From assembly GCA_015061945.1 (NCBI GenBank), contig SUVP01000009.1, forward strand, positions 1-64,000: a stretch of 64,000 nucleotides of DNA. Direction: 5' to 3'. A model generated the notes under the pieces. The model worked only from the letters and a program-made list of their open reading frames with translations. It was not told where the DNA came from and did no database searches. Positions 38,397 to 48,022 of this stretch are shown here, piece by piece. This stretch comes from Opitutales bacterium (GTDB lineage Bacteria; Verrucomicrobiota; Verrucomicrobiia; Opitutales; Intestinicryptomonadaceae). Each line of letters opens with the position of its first letter. The first letter of the stretch is position 1. The translations under genes and the position numbers were made by a program.

Positions 38397-39787
38397 TGTC
38401 AAAAAAAATAAAATTTCTGCAATTTGGTGAAGGCAATTTTCTGCGTGCGTTCGTCGATTATATGATTTGCCAAGCAAACAATCGCAAACTGCTTGACGGT
38501 GGTGTGCGTGTTTTCAACGTCAGAAAAACTGGTTCGGTTGAAAAATTGAAAGCAAATGGTTGTACATATCATCTTGTATTGCGTGGTATCGGCGAGAATG
38601 GTGCAGTGTCGGAAACAACAAAGGTTGATTCTATTATCGACGCATTCAATCCATACACAGAGTTTGCCGATTTTATCAGCTCTGCACTTCTGCCTGATGT
38701 CCGTTTTGTGATTTCAAACACGACCGAAGCAGGAATTTATTTTGACGAAAACGACAAGATTGAAGATTGTCCGCCAACATCGTTCCCAGCCAAACTCACA
38801 TTGCTCTTGTTGCGACGCTTTGAACACTTCAACGGCGATGAATCTAAAGGATTAGTGATGTTGCCTTGCGAGCTTCTCGAACGCAATGGCGATTCTCTCA
38901 AGGATTGCGTTTTTAAATATGTACAACATTGGAATCTTTCCGATGCGTTTAAAACGTGGCTTGAAAAGGCGTGTGTATTTTGCAACACACTCGTCGATAG
39001 AATCGTTAGCGGACACCCTGCTCCTGACGACAAATTTATCAAAGATCAAACAGTATTATCCGACAGCTTGTCTGTTGTTGGCGAACCGTATCTCTTGTGG
39101 GTGATTGAATCGCCAATTGAACTTGAAAGCGAACTCCCGTTTGCAAAATGCGGTTTGAATGTCGTATTCACAAATGATATATCGCCATATCGTGCGCGCA
39201 AAGTTGTGTTGCTAAATGCACCACATACTTTGATGACAGCAATAGGCGTGCAGATGAATATACCAACTGTTCTCGACGCAGTGTCGGACAAAATCGTTGG
39301 CGATTATTTGCAGAAATTGATTTTCAGCGAGCTTATCGAAACTCTCGATATGCCACGCAATGAGCTTGAAACATACGCAAACGAAATTCTCAATCGCTTC
39401 AGAAATCCGTATCTTGAACATCAACTTTTGTCGATTGCAAACAATGCTATTGCGAAGTGCAAAGTCCGTGCAATTCCGTCGTTGGAAAAATATTTCAACA
39501 AGAACAAAACATTTGCACCTGCAATTATGTTTGGGTTGGCGTCGAACATTACAATGGCGTTTGCAAACAAAGCTTATCTGCCCGACACTGCCGACGCAAA
39601 GCCGTTGCTCGACGAAACAAACCTCGAATCTTTTGCAGAAAAATTGGCGTGTTGCAAATCCTTTGCAGGCGAGATTTTTGCCCAAGATACAAACTTCAAA
39701 AACGAACTTGTACGCTTGGTAAAATCTATTCAACAAAACGGAATCGAAGTCGCTTTGAAAGAATTGCTCTATGGAAAAATTGCTTAA
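38396..39787 (+). CDS. uxaB: Tagaturonate reductase/altronate oxidoreductase
   Basis: MSKKIKFLQFGEGNFLRAFVDYMI...; LWVIESP; start overlaps the GH2 stop (TAATG). Confidence 0.92.
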   Translation: MSKKIKFLQFGEGNFLRAFVDYMICQANNRKLLDGGVRVFNVRKTGSVEKLKANGCTYHLVLRGIGENGAVSETTKVDSIIDAFNPYTEFADFISSALLPDVRFVISNTTEAGIYFDENDKIEDCPPTSFPAKLTLLLLRRFEHFNGDESKGLVMLPCELLERNGDSLKDCVFKYVQHWNLSDAFKTWLEKACVFCNTLVDRIVSGHPAPDDKFIKDQTVLSDSLSVVGEPYLLWVIESPIELESELPFAKCGLNVVFTNDISPYRARKVVLLNAPHTLMTAIGVQMNIPTVLDAVSDKIVGDYLQKLIFSELIETLDMPRNELETYANEILNRFRNPYLEHQLLSIANNAIAKCKVRAIPSLEKYFNKNKTFAPAIMFGLASNITMAFANKAYLPDTADAKPLLDETNLESFAEKLACCKSFAGEIFAQDTNFKNELVRLVKSIQQNGIEVALKELLYGKIA

Positions 39788-41252
39788 AATATCAGACCTC
39801 GACAATGTCGCAGTTGCACTCGCCGATTTAAAAAAAGGCGAAGAAATTTTATTTGCAAATTCAAATATCACCGCCTTGGACGACATTCCGTTTGGCCATA
39901 AAATAGCACTTGCCGATATTGAAAAAGGTTCGGATATTACAAAGTATGGCCATAGAATTGGACACGCCCTTTGCGACCTCAAACGTGGAAATATCGTAAA
40001 CGAAAAGAATCTAAAAACTGCTCTTGGCGATTTAAATAATTACGAATATTCACCGCATTTTTCTGAAGAAAAAATTTTTCCATCGCTTGATTTTAATGGT
40101 TATATCCGTGAAGACGGTGAAGTTGGCGTACGCAATGAATTGTGGATTATCCCGCTTGTATCGTGCGTAAATTGTCTCGCACAAGAGTTGGCAAACAGAT
40201 TTTCAAAAACCGCACTTGCACAATTCACTGACGGCGTTTTTGCTCTCTCGCATGCGTATGGTTGCTCGCAATTAGGTTGCGACCACGCAAACACACGCAA
40301 GATTCTTGCAGACCTTTGCAAGCACCCAAATGCTGGGGGAATACTCGTTCTCGGTCTCGGTTGCGAGAACAACAAGATGTCGGAATTTAAAAGCGAACTC
40401 GGTGAAGTTTCCTCGAGAGTTAGATTCTTGGAATCGCAAGCAGTATCGGATGAAATCGACGCTGGAATGGCGATTCTCGAAGAACTCGCACAAAAAATGA
40501 AAGACGATGTTCGTCGCCCTGTTCCGATATCGAAGTTAAAAATCGGGCTGAAATGTGGCGGTTCTGATGCCTTCTCTGGAATTACTGCAAATGTGCTTAT
40601 CGGTAAATTTGCCGATATGGCAATCGGACGTGGAGCATCGTGTGTTCTCTGCGAAGTCCCTGAAATGTTCGGAGCTGAAACGTTGCTGATGAATCGAGCA
40701 AAATCGAAAGAAGTTTTTGAAAAAATCGTTGAGATGATAAATTCGTTCAAGCAATATTTTATCTCGAACAATATGCCGATTTATGAAAATCCATCACCTG
40801 GTAATAAGGCTGGTGGAATTTCAACACTCGAAGAAAAGTCGCTCGGATGTGTCCAGAAGGGCGGAACGACTCGTGTCAACGATGTTTTGAAATATGCTCA
40901 ACGTGTAAAAGAAACAGGGCTTACTCTCCTTGAGTCTCCAGGGAATGATCCAGTTGCCGCAACAGCTCTCGCTTCGGCTGGTTGCCAAATTGTACTGTTT
41001 AGCACCGGACGTGGAACTCCATTTTCAACAGCAGTGCCAACAGTAAAAATTTCATCAAACACTACCTTGTTTGAAAAGAAACAAAATTGGATAGATTTCA
41101 ACGCTGGTTCAATCCTCACAGGAACATCGCTCGACAACTTGTCGCAAGATTTCTTCGACTACATTTTGTCTGTCGCAAACGGCAAAAAAACCAAAGCCGA
41201 AGAAAACGGATACAAAGAAATTTCAATTTTTAAAACAGGTGTAACGTTGTAA
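39771..41252 (+). CDS. uxaA: Altronate dehydratase
   Basis: SAF-like N-term then GYIREDGEVGVRNELWIIPLVSCVN; GLKCGGSDAFSGITANV; GCQIVLFSTGRGTPF. Confidence 0.95.
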   Translation: MEKLLKISDLDNVAVALADLKKGEEILFANSNITALDDIPFGHKIALADIEKGSDITKYGHRIGHALCDLKRGNIVNEKNLKTALGDLNNYEYSPHFSEEKIFPSLDFNGYIREDGEVGVRNELWIIPLVSCVNCLAQELANRFSKTALAQFTDGVFALSHAYGCSQLGCDHANTRKILADLCKHPNAGGILVLGLGCENNKMSEFKSELGEVSSRVRFLESQAVSDEIDAGMAILEELAQKMKDDVRRPVPISKLKIGLKCGGSDAFSGITANVLIGKFADMAIGRGASCVLCEVPEMFGAETLLMNRAKSKEVFEKIVEMINSFKQYFISNNMPIYENPSPGNKAGGISTLEEKSLGCVQKGGTTRVNDVLKYAQRVKETGLTLLESPGNDPVAATALASAGCQIVLFSTGRGTPFSTAVPTVKISSNTTLFEKKQNWIDFNAGSILTGTSLDNLSQDFFDYILSVANGKKTKAEENGYKEISIFKTGVTL

Positions 41253-41334
41253 TGCCCCATTAAAATGGTAAATACGATGAACGTATCATCGCAAGCCATA
41301 CTCGATATTTTCCATATTTCTCGTTTATTTTAGT

Positions 41335-41366
41335 AAAAAAATCATCGCACCCAAAAGTGCGATGAC
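41335..41366 (-). terminator. Intrinsic terminator of dnaN
   Basis: Minus strand TCATCGCAC-ttttgg-GTGCGATGA-TTTTTTT. Confidence 0.75.
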
Positions 41367-41407
41367 TACTATATAAATAGGATTTTCTAAAAATATCTCG
41401 CAAACCA

Positions 41408-42535
41408 TTATACACGCAATGGCATAACCACGCACATAAAGTTGTCGAGTGTTTTGAATACCCCTGGACTCATTTCATCTTTGAATTCAAAGAATACTTC
41501 GTCTTTTGAAATATTTTTCAATGGGCTTAAGAGGAAGTCTGGATTAAAGCCGATTTGAACATCCGGACCTGCGTATTCAATCTCGATTGGTTCTTTACAT
41601 TCACCCAATTCTGTACTGCGTGCAGATACTTCCAAACGATTTTCCGACATCTTCAACTTAACTGAATTTTGCTTATCGTTTGTCATAATCGCAATACGAT
41701 TGATTGTTTCGAGCATAAGTTCGCGATCAATCTTGATGCGTTGTTCAGCTTCCTTTGGAATTACTTGCTTGTAGTTCGGATAGCTACCTTCGACAATTTT
41801 TGAAACGAGATATATCGAACCAACAAGACCATTTTCGATAGAATCGTCACCAACTTCGATATCGAATGCTACTTGACGATCATTAAAGCTGATTTTTACA
41901 ACCTTACCTTGTCCCAAAAGTTTTTCGAGTTCTGATACTGTCTTTGCTGGAAGAATGATACTGCCTTCGTCTTCGTTGTCGATTTTCATATCGCGAGCAA
42001 TGAGAGCCATTCTCTTGCCGTCTGTCGCAACGAGTGTAAGTTTGCCTTCCGAGAAATTGAAGAACACGCTGTTGAGGATGTATCTGTTTTCGTCTGTACT
42101 TTGTGCGTACGATACAGAACGGAGCATATTCAACAATTCTTGTGGAGGAAGCTCATAGCTGTGTTGGTCAACAAAGCTTGGCAACGGAGGGAAGTCTTCA
42201 CCTTTCAAGCCGTTAAAGCGATTAGAATAATCGCCCGAACGCAAACGTGCTGTTTGACCGTCATCGCTTTCAAAAGTAACTTCCTGTTTTGGCATCGAGC
42301 TAATAATTGCAGCGAGCTTCTTTACTGGAAGTGTGATTTCACCTTCGCTTTCAACTTCTGCTTTAATTGAGCAACGGATACCCAAGTCAAAGTTAGTGGT
42401 AGTGAGCATAACTTTGCCGTCGACCGCCTTAATAAGAACGTTATTAAGAATTGGTGTCGGAGGCTTTGAGCTTACTACATTAGCGACCTGACGAAGACCT
42501 GTCGCGAAGTGTTCTTTGTTGATTTTAAACTTCAT
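41408..42535 (-). CDS. dnaN: DNA polymerase III beta sliding clamp
   Basis: [35 protein letters not shown]...; C-term MCVVMPLRV. Confidence 0.97.
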   Translation of the reverse strand: MKFKINKEHFATGLRQVANVVSSKPPTPILNNVLIKAVDGKVMLTTTNFDLGIRCSIKAEVESEGEITLPVKKLAAIISSMPKQEVTFESDDGQTARLRSGDYSNRFNGLKGEDFPPLPSFVDQHSYELPPQELLNMLRSVSYAQSTDENRYILNSVFFNFSEGKLTLVATDGKRMALIARDMKIDNEDEGSIILPAKTVSELEKLLGQGKVVKISFNDRQVAFDIEVGDDSIENGLVGSIYLVSKIVEGSYPNYKQVIPKEAEQRIKIDRELMLETINRIAIMTNDKQNSVKLKMSENRLEVSARSTELGECKEPIEIEYAGPDVQIGFNPDFLLSPLKNISKDEVFFEFKDEMSPGVFKTLDNFMCVVMPLRV

Positions 42536-42655
42536 ATATCTCTGTTAGTTTATAAAAATTCGATTCGGCAAGATGTTGCCAAATACTCTTTTTTGTTTTC
42601 TTACAGTTTTTATTAAAACGATATCGCAAAAAAAATCCAGCAATTTTTTCAGCAA

Positions 42656-43087
42656 TTATTGTTCGCCTTCAAGGAATTCCAACCCAGCGATTTTTCCGTC
42701 TTGGATTTTTATCTTACGATAATAGCAACCTTTGCGAACTTCGCCGTCGGCTTTCTTTGTGTGGCAAGAGCCTTTGCCCTTCATCTTCACCTTGTAGACA
42801 ATCGAGTTCTGTTCGCAATTTACAAGGATGTCGACAATTTCGAGATAGTCGCCACTTGTTTTGCCTTTAATCCAGAGTTCGTTGCGTGATGTGCTCCAGA
42901 ATGTTGCCATTCCTTCTTTTACTGCTGTTTCAAGTGCGAGTTTGTTTACATAGCCAACGATAAGAACGTCGCCAGATATTGCACATTGTGCTATTGCTGG
43001 AATAACATCTTCCGAGCATTGAGCAATTTTCTTAAGCTTCGTAAAATCGAGCTGTAAATTAAGTCCTTCTTCAATTTCTTTACTCAT
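42656..43087 (-). CDS. hisI: Phosphoribosyl-AMP cyclohydrolase-like (HisI)
   Basis: GYVNKLALETAVKEGMATFWSTSRNELWIKGKTSGDYLEIVDI...GSCHT...GCYYRKI. Confidence 0.9.
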   Translation of the reverse strand: MSKEIEEGLNLQLDFTKLKKIAQCSEDVIPAIAQCAISGDVLIVGYVNKLALETAVKEGMATFWSTSRNELWIKGKTSGDYLEIVDILVNCEQNSIVYKVKMKGKGSCHTKKADGEVRKGCYYRKIKIQDGKIAGLEFLEGEQ

Positions 43088-43244
43088 ACTTTAAGTAGTC
43101 TCGTAAAATCGCTGAAAATTTCAACAAAAAAGCGATTTTTTCGCATCTGAAAATTACTTATTTTCTTCTTTCGTCAAAAAAATTACGATATTTAGAACTT
43201 TACCGATTTTTAAAAGGTCAAATAATATCACTTATATTTGGATT

Positions 43245-43853
43245 ATGAACAATTTTATTTTCTGCATTTCAGCATCAATTTTACTGTTTTTGTTTTCGGG
43301 TTGTGCATCTCTGCCAGAAAGCAAAACGCCCATACCTACGCAAAGCAAAGAGATTGTATCGGTAAAAAATTTTGAATCGCAACCCGAGGAATTCGCACAA
43401 AATTTGACTCTCGATGAATTTTACAAACAAATGAGCTTTGATCCGAATGGAAACTCCGTTGAAGCTGTCGCATTTTTGGATCCAGTTGGTGCAATTAAAG
43501 CGAGTGAAATAAAAAACGAAAGTACAAGTCTAACTTCAAAACTTTTCCCAAACACTTTCTCTATGGATACTGAAGCCGACGCTTTCAGACACGCTTATTT
43601 CAGCTTTCGCCTGTCGCAAGAAATAGGAACAATGCGGACAAAAAAATTTACAGATGCATACGAGATTAGTGTCGTAAATCACCCGTCGAGCAGATGTATG
43701 GATTTATGGAATAATCGCGAAGGGAGAAAAATGTTTGAGGCAACTCGCACAGAAAATATCGACAAAAAAGAATTGGCAAAACGCGAGGTACTTAAAGCAA
43801 TCAGAATAAAATCTCTCGCATTAAAACCAATTCAGATGAAAAAGAAAAAATAA
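43245..43853 (+). CDS. Lipoprotein with a DUF6973-like domain
   Basis: Lipobox LFSGC; DAFRHAYFSFRLSQEIG..., DAYEISVVNHPSSRCMDLWNNREGR motif. Confidence 0.6.
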   Translation: MNNFIFCISASILLFLFSGCASLPESKTPIPTQSKEIVSVKNFESQPEEFAQNLTLDEFYKQMSFDPNGNSVEAVAFLDPVGAIKASEIKNESTSLTSKLFPNTFSMDTEADAFRHAYFSFRLSQEIGTMRTKKFTDAYEISVVNHPSSRCMDLWNNREGRKMFEATRTENIDKKELAKREVLKAIRIKSLALKPIQMKKKK

Positions 43854-43880
43854 AAGGCGATTGTTTTAATCGCCTTTTTT
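43853..43880. terminator. Bidirectional terminator
   Basis: aaaggcgattgttttaatcgcctttttt. Confidence 0.75.
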
Positions 43881-43895
43881 ATGAGTCTATCTCAA

Positions 43896-44465
43896 TTAGA
43901 AGTTATCGGCAAGAACTTCAAAGTGTGCCTTTGCGTGTGCACATGCTGGACACTTTTCCGGAGCTTGTGTGCCAGTGTGAATATATCCACAATTTCTGCA
44001 CTTCCACTGGATTGTACTATCCTTTTGGAATACTTTTCCTTCTTTGATATTTTGTGCAAGCTTGCGATAACGTGCTTCGTGATGTGCTTCAACTTCGGCA
44101 ATCTTTCTGAATACTATTGCGATTTCAGCAAAACCTTCTTCATCTGCTTCGTCAGCAAATTTGCAGTAAAGGTTGTGCCATTCGTCGTATTCGCCTTCTG
44201 CTGCTGCGAGCAAATTCGACATTGTATCGCCCAAGTGCGTACAAAATGTATCTGTTATTTCTACAGTAGTTTCGCCAAGGAATTTATAGAAACGCTTTGC
44301 GTGTTCCTTTTCATTATCCGCTGTTTCAGTAAAGATTGCCGAGATTTGCTCATAGCCTTCTTTCTTTGCAACACTCGCAAAATATGTGTATCGATTGCGA
44401 GCTTGCGATTCGCCTGCAAACGCACTCATCAAGTTCTTTTCTGTTTTTGTTCCCTTTATATTCAT
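43896..44465 (-). CDS. rbr: Rubrerythrin
   Basis: MNIKGTKTEKNLMSAFAGESQARNRYTYFASVAKKEGYEQ...; C-term rubredoxin-like WKCRNCGYIHTGTQAPEKCPACAHAKAHFEV. Start revised to 44465. Confidence 0.96.
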   Translation of the reverse strand: MNIKGTKTEKNLMSAFAGESQARNRYTYFASVAKKEGYEQISAIFTETADNEKEHAKRFYKFLGETTVEITDTFCTHLGDTMSNLLAAAEGEYDEWHNLYCKFADEADEEGFAEIAIVFRKIAEVEAHHEARYRKLAQNIKEGKVFQKDSTIQWKCRNCGYIHTGTQAPEKCPACAHAKAHFEVLADNF

Positions 44466-44893
44466 TTTATACCTTTCGTTTTTTGGGTTATTTTTCTTTT
44501 GGAAATTTTCTTTGCACATTTCGGACAAAGTCCACTCAAGACAATATTTGTCGAGTCGATAATATATCCATCGTCATTTAATTTATTAAAACAACGTGGA
44601 ACCATAAAAATATCGTTTACCGAACCACAACAAGTGCATTTAAAATGGGAATGTGCAGTTGTACAATAGTCAAATCTATCTTGTTCGCCGACGCCTGAAA
44701 TCTTCCTTATTTCACCAGATTGACTCAATAAATTCAAGTTGCGATAGACAGTCCCCATGCTGATATCCGACTTTTGTTTTTTTATTTGAGTATATACTTC
44801 GTCTGCCGTCGGATGAAATAATTTTCCAGAAAACATAATCGCCCTCACTAATTCGCGTGGCTTTGAATTTCTATGTTTTCTTTTTTGCAACAT
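44462..44893 (-). CDS. Fur-family peroxide-responsive-type repressor (PerR-like)
   Basis: HPTADEVYTQIKKQKSDISMGTVYRNLNLLSQSGEI; HFKCTCCG and GLCPKC zinc motifs; overlaps the rbr start. Confidence 0.88.
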   Translation of the reverse strand: MLQKRKHRNSKPRELVRAIMFSGKLFHPTADEVYTQIKKQKSDISMGTVYRNLNLLSQSGEIRKISGVGEQDRFDYCTTAHSHFKCTCCGSVNDIFMVPRCFNKLNDDGYIIDSTNIVLSGLCPKCAKKISKRKITQKTKGIK

Positions 44894-44903
44894 ATCTTAA
44901 TAG

Positions 44904-44918
44904 TAATAATTCTTATTA
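44904..44918. promoter_or_regulatory. Candidate PerR/Fur-type operator
   Basis: TAATAA-TTC-TTATTA inverted repeat between divergent fur-family and ZIP genes. Confidence 0.45.
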
Positions 44919-44979
44919 TTGACAACATCAAATTTAATATTATAGTCAAGTACAATTTTAAAATTACGATAAATAATTT

Positions 44980-45780
44980 ATGAACGATAACGCAATAAAC
45001 GCACTCTTACTAACGCTCATTGCAGGCGGGGCAACATCGGTTGGTGCTCTGCTGACATTCTTCGTTAAGCAAAATAATTTTCGCATATTGGCTTTGGGAA
45101 TGAGTTTTTCGGCTGGCGTTATGATATACCTTAGCTTTATGGATATACTCCCGATGGCGATAACAAATATGTCGGCAGATGCAGAAATATCAAAGCTTGG
45201 GCATATTGGTGCTATTGCTATGTTTTTTATCGGCGTTTTTCTCGCTGGGATAATCGATTATTTTGTACCGGAACACTTGCATAGCGATGAACATCCGCAA
45301 AAAGATAAAAAAAATTTTGCATCAAAAAGAGCTCATCGAGCAGCAATTCTTACGGCACTCGCACTTGCGATACACAACTTTCCTGAAGGTTTTTCGGTAT
45401 TTGTTACCAGTCTTGAAAATATCACAGTTGGCGTGGGAGTTGCCATTGCAATAACCTTGCACAATATCCCCGAAGGCGTTTCTGTTGCATTGCCGATTTA
45501 TTCGGCGACAGGAAATAAATCAAAAGCGTTTTGGATTGCCACAGCCTCGGGCATTGCAGAACCCATTGGAGCTCTTTTTGCATATCTAATTTTTGCACCA
45601 ATTTTAACACCGACAATTTCAGGAATGGCGTTGGCTCTCACAGCAGGACTTATGGTATACATAGCACTCGACGAACTTCTGCCAATGGCTCGTGAGTATG
45701 GCGAAGAACACTATGGTATATTTGGTGTCTTCGGCGGTATGGCACTTATGGCGATAGTTTCCGTCGTATTTGGACATTAA
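44980..45780 (+). CDS. zupT: ZIP-family metal transporter (ZupT-like)
   Basis: ALAIHNFPEGFSVF and ITLHNIPEGVSVALPIY histidine motifs. Confidence 0.93.
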   Translation: MNDNAINALLLTLIAGGATSVGALLTFFVKQNNFRILALGMSFSAGVMIYLSFMDILPMAITNMSADAEISKLGHIGAIAMFFIGVFLAGIIDYFVPEHLHSDEHPQKDKKNFASKRAHRAAILTALALAIHNFPEGFSVFVTSLENITVGVGVAIAITLHNIPEGVSVALPIYSATGNKSKAFWIATASGIAEPIGALFAYLIFAPILTPTISGMALALTAGLMVYIALDELLPMAREYGEEHYGIFGVFGGMALMAIVSVVFGH

Positions 45781-45783
45781 AAC

Positions 45784-45813
45784 AAAAAGCCTCCAAAATT
45801 TTTGGAGGCTTTT
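45784..45813. terminator. Bidirectional terminator
   Basis: aaaaagcctccaaaatttttggaggctttt. Confidence 0.8.
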
Positions 45814-45832
45814 ATTTTTTCTGATTTAAAAA

Positions 45833-46330
45833 TTATTCAGCACGTTTGCCTGCCCAATCGCTGACAGCAATAAGCAAGTTCTTGTCATTGCCAGCATAGA
45901 CTAATGCTCGGATAAACTTTTGAACAGAGTGTTCTTCTTCGACCTGTTCTTTCATAAACCAATTCATAAGGTCTGCAGTTACCCAATCTTTTTTGTCGTT
46001 TGCTTCTTCAAAGATTTTTGTTACTTGAGCAGTAACAGTTTGTTCGTGTTCGAGTGCAACTTTGAATGCATCGAGTGGACCATCGTAAACGTCTTTTGCT
46101 GGCTTCTTGATAACATCAGAAGTAAATGGCATATCTCTTTCGCACATATAATCGTAAATTTTCATTGCGTGAGTCATTTCTTCTTTTGCTTGAAGTTCCA
46201 TCCATTTTGCAAAGCCTGCGTATGTTGTACGCTTAAAATATGCACTCATACCGAAGTAGACATGTGATGCATAGAGTTCGTTGTAGAATTGCTCGTTGAG
46301 CAGTTTTAATATTTTTTTATCTATTTTCAT
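45833..46330 (-). CDS. ftnA: Non-heme ferritin
   Basis: LLNEQFYNELYASHVYFGMSAYFKRTTYAGFAKWMELQAKEEMTHAMKIYDYM... Confidence 0.95.
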   Translation of the reverse strand: MKIDKKILKLLNEQFYNELYASHVYFGMSAYFKRTTYAGFAKWMELQAKEEMTHAMKIYDYMCERDMPFTSDVIKKPAKDVYDGPLDAFKVALEHEQTVTAQVTKIFEEANDKKDWVTADLMNWFMKEQVEEEHSVQKFIRALVYAGNDKNLLIAVSDWAGKRAE

Positions 46331-46402
46331 AATATTTATTATCGTTGAGTTTTGTTTGTGATTAAGTTTTTTAGATTAAATTTACGACAAAAGTTTTCAT
46401 CT

Positions 46403-47224
46403 TCAATTTTCTTTTATGAACTTTACGCTCTTTTTAACTTCTTCAATTTTCTGTTCGAGCGTATTTTTCCACCATCCACCATACTCGAGCAAAAGATACC
46501 CGTTGAAATTTTGACTATCAAGTTCTGCGAGCATTTGCTTTGCATTCAACGCACCAGTACCGATAGGAACATCGAACGCAGAGAGGTCAGATTTATTTAT
46601 ATCGCGAAAGTGTAGAATTGCGTGCTTGTCTTTCAATGTTTTTATACCCTGCACGCAGTCAATTCCCGAACGGCCCCAGTGCCCAGTATCAGCACACGCA
46701 TATACATTTGGATATTTTGCAATCATATCTGCAACAAACTTCGGATTGTAAAATTCTGGATTGCGTTTTGCATTTTTTGCATGGTTATGCACTGCCACTT
46801 TCATATTATACTCGCCACACAATTTATTCCATAGCTCGAGCTTTTCTGGGCGTGGCTCTGCCAAAATAATTTTTACATCAAACTCTTTTGCGAATTCAAA
46901 AAGCTTGCGTATAGATTTCTCATTTGTAGGCGTTGCGACTCCATAGCTTACAACTTTAATTTTATTTTCCGACAAAATCTTTTTTAAGAATTCTTTTTGT
47001 TCCGTAGTCATATCAGGCGACACAAACACATCTGGAAATTTTTTTGAAAGTCTATGGCGAGACATTCCCACAGCATCGCATCCGCACTGCTTTACAAGAG
47101 GCAACAATTCTTCGACCGTTAGTTTAGAAAAAGTGAATGTTTGTATGCCTATATTTCTCGTATCTCCTGCAAATACAGAAATAGAAAACGATAAAAATAT
47201 TATGACTAAAAACGCAAAACGCAT
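46403..47224 (-). CDS. Secreted sugar phosphate isomerase/epimerase-like TIM barrel
   Basis: Signal peptide; IGIQTFTFSKLTVEELLPLVKQCGCDAVGM; VHNHAKN; ACADTGHWGRSG; LLLEYGGWW. Confidence 0.85.
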   Translation of the reverse strand: MRFAFLVIIFLSFSISVFAGDTRNIGIQTFTFSKLTVEELLPLVKQCGCDAVGMSRHRLSKKFPDVFVSPDMTTEQKEFLKKILSENKIKVVSYGVATPTNEKSIRKLFEFAKEFDVKIILAEPRPEKLELWNKLCGEYNMKVAVHNHAKNAKRNPEFYNPKFVADMIAKYPNVYACADTGHWGRSGIDCVQGIKTLKDKHAILHFRDINKSDLSAFDVPIGTGALNAKQMLAELDSQNFNGYLLLEYGGWWKNTLEQKIEEVKKSVKFIKEN

Positions 47225-47280
47225 AACCCAAAGATTACACGTTTATCGCCGAAAATTTCAAGCTAAATCATATTTGCCAA

Positions 47281-47940
47281 TTAGATTATTTCAGAGAGAA
47301 TCCAGTTTCTAAAATCTAACACTGAATCAAAAATTTTTGTCGTAGGAGTTTTCTTTAATGCCGACACATCGGCCAAATCCGACCAGCCTGCCGACACTGG
47401 AACTACCCCAGCTTCGAGAGAATCGTAGACATCACTAACAGCGTCGCCAACATAATAAACTCTTGTTTGTTCGGGCGTAGTTTTCCACGCATCTAAAACG
47501 GCTTTGATTTTTTCGGGCTTAATTGCTCCACGTTCACTGCCACATTCGATAACCGAAAATAAATCGACTATATCATATTTTAAAAGCGAGATTTTTGCAC
47601 TGTCATCACCCTTGCCCGTTACAATTCCAATCGGAATTCTGTTTTCTGAAAGCGTTTTCAATGCTACTCGTATGCCAGTAAATGGACGTGGTGAGAACTT
47701 GTCGTGCTGTGCTTCGTAATGAAAAAGATAACGTTGATATAGCGTTTCAGCCTTTTCTTTTGAATCAGGGAAAAGACGTTGGCACAAGCCTCGTTCATTT
47801 GGACCAAAGTTTGATTGTATAACCTCACGACTCGGTGCAGTTAAGCCCATATCGGCGTATGCAGATTCTATCGCAGACAACACCAATGGGATTGTCTCGC
47901 CTATTGTTCCGTCAAAATCAAATATAAAAGCTGTTTTCAT
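47281..47940 (-). CDS. HAD-family hydrolase (phosphoglycolate-phosphatase-like)
   Basis: FIFDFDGTIGETIPLVLSAI; PIGIVTGKGDDSA; VYYVGDAVSDV. Confidence 0.9.
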   Translation of the reverse strand: MKTAFIFDFDGTIGETIPLVLSAIESAYADMGLTAPSREVIQSNFGPNERGLCQRLFPDSKEKAETLYQRYLFHYEAQHDKFSPRPFTGIRVALKTLSENRIPIGIVTGKGDDSAKISLLKYDIVDLFSVIECGSERGAIKPEKIKAVLDAWKTTPEQTRVYYVGDAVSDVYDSLEAGVVPVSAGWSDLADVSALKKTPTTKIFDSVLDFRNWILSEII

Positions 47941-48022
47941 TTCCGATGTATAGTGTAAGTTGTTCTAAAAATTTTAAAGAAAAAAGTTGAAAGATTTTTA
48001 AGTAATCAACACAATTTTAGGT

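Noticed and set aside
43881-44669. 262-aa plus-strand ORF, Cys/Phe rich
   Set aside because: Antisense to rubrerythrin and the Fur-family gene, both clearly recognised.
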